Shown here piece after piece: positions 1 to 5,104 of a DNA stretch of 5,104 bases. The stretch covers positions 1 to 5,104 of the forward strand of contig DBVV01000095.1 of the NCBI GenBank assembly GCA_002308795.1. Direction: 5' to 3'. Origin of the DNA: Mageeibacillus sp. UBA1255. GTDB taxonomy: Bacteria; Bacillota; Clostridia; UBA1212; UBA1255. The notes below the pieces were generated by a model. The model saw nothing but the letters and a program-made list of their open reading frames with translations. It searched no databases and had not been told where the DNA came from. Numbering within the stretch: position 1 is the stretch's first letter; every line of letters starts with the position of its first letter. Position numbers and translations under genes: made by a program.

Positions 1-332
1 TCCTTCATTCTCGGGTCTCTGGTGAGGAAGCCTTCCTGCTTAAGATCAGCCTTGCTGTCGGGATCAGCCTCTGTGAGGGCTCTCGAAATGCCGTGTCTGA
101 TGGCACCTGCCTGACCGGTGAAACCGCCGCCCGTGACTTTGCAGTTCACGTCGAACTTGCCGCCGTTACCGGTGAGTTCAAGGGGCTGACGGACGATCAG
201 TTTGAGTGTTTCGAGACCGAAATAATCGTCAATGCTCTTACCGTTGATAGTGATGGTTCCGTTTCCGGGGAGCAGTTCGACTCTGGCTACGGACTTTTTC
301 CTTCTACCTGTTGCAAAATATGTATCTGCCAT
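1..332 (-). CDS. rpsI: 30S ribosomal protein S9, 3' end cut by the window edge
   Basis: Small-subunit ribosomal protein S9, whose C-terminal tail reaches toward the P-site tRNA in the decoding region. The 110 complete codons visible read as a standard S9. The N-terminus is MADTYFATGRRKKSVARV, followed by the ING and DDYFGLETLKLIVRQPL segment (about residues 30-51), the GGGFTGQAGAIRHGISRAL core (68-86) and the FLTRDPRMK block (102-110). Bacterial S9 is about 130 residues, so roughly the last 20, the basic tail, lie outside the window. The ATG start is fixed by a perfect AGGAGG on the minus strand (plus-strand 341-346), 8 nt upstream. It follows rplM after a 23-nt gap, the usual L13-S9 pairing, and is almost certainly cotranscribed with it. 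No terminator is visible because the gene end is off-window. Identification is by recognised conserved sequence and is very secure. Confidence 0.98.
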   Translation of the reverse strand, partial: MADTYFATGRRKKSVARVELLPGNGTITINGKSIDDYFGLETLKLIVRQPLELTGNGGKFDVNCKVTGGGFTGQAGAIRHGISRALTEADPDSKADLKQEGFLTRDPRMK

Positions 333-355
333 AACTGGATCCTCCTAATTAACCA

Positions 356-793
356 TTAAAACTCGTAGGTCTCGGGCTTCTGAGCCTGATGATCATGCGC
401 ATCGCCTGTGTAGACCTTAAGTTTCCTGAACATCTGACGTCCCAGAGCGTTCTTGGGCAGCATGCCGCGTACGGCTGCTTCCACAGGATAAGTGGGATGG
501 CGTCTGATCATTTCCGCATACGTGACCTCTTTAAGGCCGCCGGCGTAACCGGTATGATGGCGGTAAAGTTTATCGGTCATTTTTTTACCCGTAACTACGA
601 CTTTATCGGCGTTAAGGACGATAACGAAATCTCCGGTGTCCTGATTCGGCGTATACTCGGGCTTGTTCTTACCGGTAAGTAATCTTGCGACAACTGTAGC
701 CAGTCTTCCCAGCGTTTTTCCCTGGGCGTCAATTACGTACCATTTCTTCTTCGCCGCGTCAACGTCAGCGGCTTTAGCTGAATATGTACCCAT
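356..793 (-). CDS. rplM: 50S ribosomal protein L13
   Basis: Large-subunit ribosomal protein L13, an early assembly protein that binds 23S rRNA. The complete 145-residue product matches the family length (about 142-150). Family hallmarks in order are KKWYVIDAQGKTLGRLAT (residues 16-33), YTPNQDTGDFVIVLNADKV (47-65), VTGKK (67-71), YRHHTGYAGGLK (77-88), RGMLPKNALGRQMFRKLKVY (109-128) and a C-terminal HDHQAQKPE segment (133-141). The ATG is preceded by AGGAGG on the minus strand (plus 805-810) with an 11-nt spacer, a little long but convincing. It is the first gene of an rplM-rpsI operon, read leftward from the promoter at 867-896. Nothing is truncated or missing. In several bacteria the L13 operon is autoregulated through its leader. 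The leader here is short and I could not match it to a described L13 leader. Confidence 0.98.
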   Translation of the reverse strand: MGTYSAKAADVDAAKKKWYVIDAQGKTLGRLATVVARLLTGKNKPEYTPNQDTGDFVIVLNADKVVVTGKKMTDKLYRHHTGYAGGLKEVTYAEMIRRHPTYPVEAAVRGMLPKNALGRQMFRKLKVYTGDAHDHQAQKPETYEF

Positions 794-860
794 AGCTTGG
801 TATTCCTCCTGCTGTGATCGTCTATATTATCTATAGGTCCGGCGCTTCGGGCGGCGAACA
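794..860 (-). promoter_or_regulatory. 5' leader of the rplM-rpsI transcript
   Basis: This is the predicted untranslated leader between the inferred transcription start and the rplM ATG. It contains the AGGAGG ribosome site (805-810) and, 12-26 nt upstream of that, a small AT-rich hairpin with 5-bp arms CTATA/TATAG and a 5-nt loop (822-836). The hairpin is weak and may be chance. The position near the ribosome site would fit translational feedback by L13 as known in other bacteria, but this is inference. No intrinsic terminator is present in the leader. Confidence 0.45.
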
Positions 861-866
861 GTGCGC

Positions 867-896
867 ATTCTAATACAACCGCCCCGGGGCTGTCAA
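867..896 (-). promoter_or_regulatory. Promoter of rplM-rpsI, sigma-A type
   Basis: On the minus strand a perfect -35 hexamer TTGACA (plus 891-896) is followed by an 18-bp spacer and a five-of-six -10 hexamer TAGAAT (plus 867-872). Transcription would start near 860, giving a leader of about 65 nt before the rplM ATG at 793. The sequence just upstream of the -35 is A-rich (complement of the T run at 899-906), as in promoters boosted by an UP element, which would suit a ribosomal protein operon. The spacer contains the perfect 10-bp palindrome GCCCCGGGGC (881-890). Confidence 0.8.
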
Positions 897-985
897 GCAT
901 TTTTTTCTTCGATTTTAAAATATATCTCTGTTTCTTTGATTTTCTCTTTATTTTTCTCTCTTTCTCTCATTTTCTCACTTTTCAT
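897..985 (-). other. A/G-rich tract behind the rplM promoter (T/C-rich on plus)
   Basis: About 90 bp of strongly strand-biased low-complexity sequence: almost all T and C on the plus strand, hence A and G on the rplM coding strand. Short A runs recur, including a seven-base run (899-906 region) directly behind the -35 box. It encodes nothing credible: the minus-strand open frame across it gives a lysine/glutamate low-complexity peptide, begins with GTG and has no ribosome site. The most likely role is an UP element plus intrinsically curved or flexible DNA for the strong ribosomal promoter. Confidence 0.5.
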
Positions 986-1017
986 TTCAAAATTGAAAAG
1001 AGGCTCGGACGCAGCGT

Positions 1018-1044
1018 AAAAACACGTCTGCACGTGTATTTTTT
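1018..1044. terminator. Terminator-like hairpin, weak, both orientations
   Basis: Perfect 6-bp arms ACACGT (1022-1027) and ACGTGT (1032-1037) enclose the 4-nt loop CTGC. On the plus strand the stem is followed by A and six T (1039-1044). On the minus strand it is followed by five T (complement of 1018-1022), so it looks like a short bidirectional intrinsic terminator. After one A-A mismatch the flanking A and T runs add three more pairs. The stem has only three G-C pairs, so it would be weak. No gene ends here, since both neighbours point away. It could instead be a protein-binding dyad or an insulator between the two promoters. Confidence 0.35.
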
Positions 1045-1079
1045 CACAAAAAAAACGAGCAAAAAAGCGACAGATAGTG

Positions 1080-1085
1080 TATAAT
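1080..1085 (+). promoter_or_regulatory. Candidate -10 box for the ATPase-glucokinase transcript
   Basis: A perfect TATAAT, preceded directly by GTG, lies 128 bp before the ATPase start codon. The -35 position 17 bp upstream reads GAGCAA, which is poor, so the promoter would be weak or activator-dependent. A second box, TATGAT at 1181-1186, also preceded by GTG and with an equally poor -35, would give a leader of only about 20 nt. The sequence alone does not decide between them. The first choice gives a leader of about 120 nt containing the stem at 1099-1131. Confidence 0.4.
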
Positions 1086-1098
1086 GCCATAAACGGTC

Positions 1099-1131
1099 GG
1101 ATCGCGTATGCCACGTTCTATCCGCGCATCC
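1099..1131 (+). other. Possible stem-loop in the ATPase leader
   Basis: GGATCGCG (1099-1106) can pair with CGCG and ATCC (1123-1126, 1128-1131), leaving one bulged C at 1127 and a 16-nt loop. If transcription starts just after the TATAAT at 1080, this stem would form near the 5' end of the mRNA. It has no T run behind it, so it is not a terminator. I do not see the conserved elements of the manganese (yybP-ykoY) or magnesium (M-box) riboswitches that precede some cation pumps. The next part of the leader also contains the 8-bp palindrome GTCCGGAC (1151-1158). Confidence 0.25.
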
Positions 1132-1213
1132 CCTCCGGCCTTACATATCCGTCCGGACGCGCTTAAGTGTAAAGACGGTGTATGATATATAAAACAACCG
1201 GAGATCGTAAACG

Positions 1214-4200
1214 ATGAAGAAAAAAAGCGAAAGGCTCCCGGTCGCGCGGATAGAAGCATCCGCCGATAAAGGGCTTACACTGTCAGAAGTCAGTGAACGC
1301 AGCGAAAAAGGGTATAATAATATCGTCACGGACGTTAATCAGAAAAGTCCGGTCGGGATAATCCTTGGAAATCTTTTTACGTTTTTTAACACCATTCTTT
1401 TTTCCATTGCCGCTCTGTTCATTATAATGATCATTTATTTTAACGCCATCGGCAGAAGCGACATCGTAGGAGAATATTTCGGGATATCTAAATTTATATT
1501 TGTCCTCCCTGCTCTTATGAATGTTACGATGGGAAGCGCGCAGGAGCTCCACAGCCTTAACGTTATAAAGAAGCTCCGTATCGTGACGTCAACGAAAACG
1601 AGAGTCGTGCGTGACGGTAACGTTGAAAAGATCGACGCCGCAGACGTTGTCATCGACGACGTGGTGGTGCTGGGAGCCGGAGATCAGGCCACCGCAGATC
1701 TTACGGTCATTGAAGGAGAAATATCGGTAGATGAATCGATGCTCACCGGCGAATCGGATTATATAAAGAAACTCCCGGGCGATACGATCCTTTCCGGATC
1801 CGCGATGATCGTCGGAAACGCCAGGGCGAGAGTCATAGAGGTCGGAGACGATACGTACGCGGCAAAGCTTTCGAAAAAGGTCAAGGGCGGGGCACGGCAC
1901 AGATCCGAGCTGATGACGACCATAATGAAAATAATGAAGATATTGTCCGTGCTGCTCGTATTTGCCCTCGCCGCCGTTATAATAACGCTGGCGATAAAGA
2001 TCTCTCAGACCGGCACCGACGTATCCGTATGGGGAAGAGAACTTAGATTAAACGACCCGGTGTCGTGGGCGCTCATATTATTGACAGGCGGTTCGTTCGG
2101 GATCGGTATAATTCCGTCCGGACTGGTACTGACCACGTCGGTAGCTCTTGTCATCTCGATCGCCCAGCTTTCGAAAAAACAGACGCTGATCCAGGAACTG
2201 TACTCACTGGAGAACCTCTCACGCGTTGACGTCATCTGCCTCGATAAAACCGGTACGCTCACGGACGGCACGATGAACGTGGTCGACACGAAAGCGTTCG
2301 TTCCAATGGAACGGCTGACTGCCCACGTGCGCGATCTCATCGGTACCGCCGGCGACCGCAACGCTACGGCAGAAGCAGTCTTTAACCGTTTCGGAATGAG
2401 CGAAAACGTGGAATACAGCGAACTTATCCCCTTCTCCAGCGCCGCGAAATGTTCGGGCCTGGTTTATAAAGACGGGAAGAAACTTCTTATGGGCGCCCCC
2501 GAATACCTGCTTCCCGAAGGAGACGAACGTCTTAAGTTTTCCGCCGAGTGCGCCGCCGAAGGAAAGCGCGTGATCGCAGTCACTTTAGACGCGGAGCCTG
2601 AAGGCTTCATAGTGATCGAAGACCACATACGCGATACGGCGCCGGACACGCTTAAGTTTTTCAGGGAAAACAGCGTTACGGTTAAGGTGATCTCCGGTGA
2701 TAATCCGCTTACGGTAAGTAAGATCGCCCAGCAGTGCGGAATAGAGAATGCGGATAAATACATATCTCTTGCCGGAGTTCCGCTCGAACAGATACCGGAT
2801 ATCGCAGAAGAATATACGGTATTCGCACGTGTCTCACCGGAGCAGAAAGAGGCTCTTGTAAAAGCGCTTCAGGCTTGCGGCCATAAAGTTGCGATGACCG
2901 GCGACGGCGTGAACGACATACTTGCGCTTAGAAAAGCCGATTCTTCGATAACGTTCGCGAAAGCTACCGAAGCGGCCAAATCCTGCTCTGACGTGGTGCT
3001 GCTGGACAATGATTTTTCACACCTGAAAGCTGTCGTCGGCGAAGGCAGGCGCGTTATAGGAAACATACAGAAGACGGCGGTCCTGTACCTTATGAAAGCT
3101 TTTGCGGTGTTCCTGCTTTCGTACGCCCTGATCCCCTTCTCAAAAGGTCAGATGTGGTTCTCCGTTGAAAACGTGTACATGCTCGAAGCTGCTGTTATCG
3201 GCACCGGGGGATTCCTGCTGTCGCTAGAGCCGAGAAGGACGCCGGTCGTCGGATCATTTATGAAAAGTATATTGACGCGCTCGGCAGCCGCGGGCTCCCT
3301 TGCCGCATTCGCACTGCTGCTTCCGGTCCTCGCAAACATAATACCGAAATCGGCCGGTATCGCGCCGTTCATCATGGATGCTAACGTGGCGACAATGATG
3401 ACGGTGATGATGACCATCTCCGGTATCGTCGTGATATTCGCAACGTGCATACCGTTCAACAAATACAGGATATTAACGCTTGGCGCAGTCACCGCGGTGG
3501 CAACTCTTCTCGGCATGATGCTTCCGAGTTCGTATATCGGAGGCCGTACGATCGGTTCAGGTATGCTTTCTTACAACAAAGAAGCCGGAGAGACGATATT
3601 CCAGTCCCGGATCGCAACAGAATTTTTACACCCGGGCAGATCGGAAGTCATACAGAACCTGTTTAAAGATCCTAACGTGTTTATCCTCCTGAGGATATTC
3701 CTGTACGTCGCCATTCCGTTCTTCGTGCTGGCAATGTTCGCGGCCGAGAACTACGCACGAAAAGAGTTTAAAGATCTTAAGAAAAACCGGGTTTTCAGAA
3801 TAGGCAGAAGGCTGATGCTCGCTTCCGGATTCATACTGATCATCTGGGCATTTGTATCCGCCGCGAATCTGATCACGGCCAGCAGGACGCTTTACGCATT
3901 CCGCGGTGAATCGATGCCGGGATTCGTCCGCATCCTGAATTACGCACTTACGGTGGTATATATCCTGTTCTACCTTGCGATCGGGTATATGGGATACAGG
4001 CTCTGGAAAGATCCGACGAAGAAGAACATAAAGATCGCTTTCGTGATGGGCATGATACTGGCGGGACTTACCGTTTTCAGCCTGATCTTCTCGAGCGTTA
4101 CACTGATAAACAAAGAAAACATACTTATCACCATCGACAATATTGAAATGCTTATCATCACCGTAATGTACGTGACCGGTGCGATAATCGTCCGGGCGAA

Positions 4201-4234
4201 TTACAAATACGGTCTGCTAAAACCAAGAGACTGA
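1214..4234 (+). CDS. P-type cation-transporting ATPase, CtpE-like, with extended C-terminus
   Basis: An integral membrane pump that couples ATP hydrolysis, through a phospho-aspartate, to cation transport. All catalytic elements are present: actuator motif TGES (residues 178-181), phosphorylation motif DKTGTLT with D344, SGDNP (494-498) and hinge motif TGDGVND (562-568). Predicted helices are TM1 54-77, TM2 92-108, TM3 243-262, TM4 285-316 with IPSGL (300-304), TM5 622-641, TM6 650-670, TM7 690-710, TM8 726-746, TM9 752-771 and TM10 822-844. Four more follow at 866-888, 908-930, 939-965 and 970-993. Overall sequence resembles the CtpE group; mycobacterial CtpE is implicated in calcium uptake, but the ion here cannot be assigned. 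That group is usually about 780-800 residues, so 1006 is long. The ATG has GGAG 10 nt upstream (1200-1203), a weak site. The next gene starts 16 bp after the stop. There is no metal-binding N-terminal CxxC domain, which argues against a copper or zinc pump. Confidence 0.93.
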   Translation: MKKKSERLPVARIEASADKGLTLSEVSERSEKGYNNIVTDVNQKSPVGIILGNLFTFFNTILFSIAALFIIMIIYFNAIGRSDIVGEYFGISKFIFVLPALMNVTMGSAQELHSLNVIKKLRIVTSTKTRVVRDGNVEKIDAADVVIDDVVVLGAGDQATADLTVIEGEISVDESMLTGESDYIKKLPGDTILSGSAMIVGNARARVIEVGDDTYAAKLSKKVKGGARHRSELMTTIMKIMKILSVLLVFALAAVIITLAIKISQTGTDVSVWGRELRLNDPVSWALILLTGGSFGIGIIPSGLVLTTSVALVISIAQLSKKQTLIQELYSLENLSRVDVICLDKTGTLTDGTMNVVDTKAFVPMERLTAHVRDLIGTAGDRNATAEAVFNRFGMSENVEYSELIPFSSAAKCSGLVYKDGKKLLMGAPEYLLPEGDERLKFSAECAAEGKRVIAVTLDAEPEGFIVIEDHIRDTAPDTLKFFRENSVTVKVISGDNPLTVSKIAQQCGIENADKYISLAGVPLEQIPDIAEEYTVFARVSPEQKEALVKALQACGHKVAMTGDGVNDILALRKADSSITFAKATEAAKSCSDVVLLDNDFSHLKAVVGEGRRVIGNIQKTAVLYLMKAFAVFLLSYALIPFSKGQMWFSVENVYMLEAAVIGTGGFLLSLEPRRTPVVGSFMKSILTRSAAAGSLAAFALLLPVLANIIPKSAGIAPFIMDANVATMMTVMMTISGIVVIFATCIPFNKYRILTLGAVTAVATLLGMMLPSSYIGGRTIGSGMLSYNKEAGETIFQSRIATEFLHPGRSEVIQNLFKDPNVFILLRIFLYVAIPFFVLAMFAAENYARKEFKDLKKNRVFRIGRRLMLASGFILIIWAFVSAANLITASRTLYAFRGESMPGFVRILNYALTVVYILFYLAIGYMGYRLWKDPTKKNIKIAFVMGMILAGLTVFSLIFSSVTLINKENILITIDNIEMLIITVMYVTGAIIVRANYKYGLLKPRD

Positions 4235-4250
4235 CAGGAGGATCTGGAAA

Positions 4251-5104
4251 ATGTACAGAATAGGAATCGATCTCGGAGGAACAAATATCGCATTCGGGCT
4301 GGTCGCGGAAGACGGAACGCTCGTAAAAAAGGATTCGGTGCCTACCGACAGGAACGCAACGGCAGAAGGACTGACGGAACTGATGGCAGAAACGACGCTG
4401 AAATTTATTGACGCCTGGGGGATCAGGCGTAGCGACGTACTGTCGATCGGGATCGGTTGTCCCGGCGCGTGCGACAATGACGCGGGCATACTTATCCTGA
4501 CGGTCAATCTTCCGTTCAGGAATACGAATATTCGCGCGATATTTGCGAAATTCACAGATATTCCGGTGTATCTCGGCAACGACGCAAACTGTGCGGCGCT
4601 TGGCGAGGCGCTGTTCGGAGGCGGCAAGGGCGCTGATACGTGTCTTGCCGTCACTCTCGGTACAGGGGTCGGAGGCGGAATAATCATCGACGGAAAGATC
4701 TATACCGGATTCAACGGCGTTGCAGGCGAGATGGGTCATATGGTCATCAGAAAGGGCGGCGTTAAATGCAGCTGCGGCAGGAAGGGCTGTTTCGAGGCAT
4801 ACGCGTCAGCCACGGCAGTTATCCGCGAGACAAAAGCGGCTGCGCTCAAGCATCCGGAGTCGCTCATCAACAAATTGTGCGGCGGCGATCCTGATAAGAT
4901 CGACGCTAAGACGGCGTTCGACGCTATGCGCGCGGGTGATAAGACCGGTACGGCGATAGTTAAGGCGTATATCAAGGATCTCGGCGAAGGGATAATCAAC
5001 TATATCAATATTTTCCAGCCTGAAGTGATCCTCATCGGCGGCGGCGTTTCGAAAGAAGGAGAAGGGCTGCTAAAACCGCTCCGCAGGTACGTTTACCGCT
5101 ACTC
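4251..5104 (+). CDS. glcK: ROK-family glucokinase, 3' end cut by the window edge
   Basis: A cytoplasmic sugar kinase, most likely ATP:glucose 6-phosphotransferase feeding glycolysis. The 284 visible codons show the N-terminal phosphate-binding motif IDLGGTN (residues 5-11), the ROK motif GIGCPGACDNDAG, and LGND (108-111) with D111 as the expected catalytic base. The second phosphate motif LGTGVGGG follows (136-143), then GEMGHM with H163. The ROK zinc site CSCGRKGCFEAYAS (173-186) contributes C173, C175 and C180. The adenosine-site LIGGGVS is at 261-267. Family members are about 310-325 residues, so some 30-40 are missing beyond the edge. The ATG has AGGAGG (4236-4241) with a 9-nt spacer and follows the ATPase stop after 16 bp with no terminator, so cotranscription is likely. 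ROK proteins also include fructokinases, N-acetylmannosamine kinases and repressors. No N-terminal DNA-binding domain is present, and the overall pattern fits glucokinase best, but substrate is inferred. Confidence 0.93.
   Translation, partial: MYRIGIDLGGTNIAFGLVAEDGTLVKKDSVPTDRNATAEGLTELMAETTLKFIDAWGIRRSDVLSIGIGCPGACDNDAGILILTVNLPFRNTNIRAIFAKFTDIPVYLGNDANCAALGEALFGGGKGADTCLAVTLGTGVGGGIIIDGKIYTGFNGVAGEMGHMVIRKGGVKCSCGRKGCFEAYASATAVIRETKAAALKHPESLINKLCGGDPDKIDAKTAFDAMRAGDKTGTAIVKAYIKDLGEGIINYINIFQPEVILIGGGVSKEGEGLLKPLRRYVYRY

Noticed and set aside
93..359. Plus-strand 88-residue open frame opposite rpsI
   Set aside because: It is antisense to an unmistakable S9 coding region and has no recognisable content.
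389..682. Plus-strand 97-residue open frame opposite rplM
   Set aside because: It is antisense to a complete, well-conserved L13 gene and has no ribosome site or family resemblance.
893..1114. Minus-strand 73-residue open frame in the divergent intergenic region
   Set aside because: It starts with GTG without a ribosome site, and its second half is a Lys/Glu repeat produced by the A/G-rich tract. It also overlaps the rplM -35 box.
1086..1213. Metal-sensing riboswitch upstream of the ATPase
   Set aside because: I looked for the conserved GGGGAGUA-type core of yybP-ykoY and for M-box elements and found neither. There is also no terminator stem with a T run. Only a generic stem remains.
1214..4234. 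Copper, zinc or cadmium exporting P1B-type ATPase
   Set aside because: There is no N-terminal CxxC metal-binding domain and no CPC-type motif in the transmembrane helix before the phosphorylation site. TM4 reads IPSGL instead.
4158..4739. Long minus-strand open frames (193 and 156 residues) opposite the glucokinase start
   Set aside because: They lie antisense to a clear ROK kinase, have low-complexity or arginine/serine-rich composition, resemble no family and lack ribosome sites. They are shadows of the coding bias.

Overview
This is a chromosomal window from a Gram-positive bacterium, most likely of the Clostridia. The guess rests on the S9 and L13 protein sequences, the rplM-rpsI order, the strong AGGAGG ribosome sites, the roughly balanced GC content and the ROK-type glucokinase. 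It is an inference from recognised sequence, not a search result.

The left part (1-793, minus strand) is the conserved ribosomal protein operon rplM-rpsI. rplM (L13) is complete. rpsI (S9) runs off the left edge and lacks only its C-terminal tail. A clear sigma-A-type promoter (TTGACA, 18 bp spacer, TAGAAT) lies about 75-100 bp upstream of rplM. Behind its -35 box, on the coding strand of rplM, is a long A/G-rich tract.

The middle (794-1213) is a 420-bp divergent intergenic region with no convincing gene. It holds the rplM promoter and leader, the purine/pyrimidine-biased tract, two small inverted repeats (one resembling a weak bidirectional terminator), and one or two candidate -10 boxes for the rightward genes.

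The right part (1214-5104, plus strand) carries a 1006-residue P-type cation ATPase followed after 16 bp by a ROK-family glucokinase that runs off the right edge. The ATPase core resembles the CtpE-like group (mycobacterial CtpE and many uncharacterised Firmicutes proteins). It is about 200 residues longer than I expect for that group. The extra length is an enlarged loop before TM10 and a C-terminal block of four further predicted membrane helices. This is the most unusual thing in the window. The close spacing suggests ATPase and glucokinase share a transcript, but I see no direct functional link between them.

I found no mobile element, CRISPR array, tRNA, rRNA or recognisable riboswitch, and no convincing new multi-gene system.
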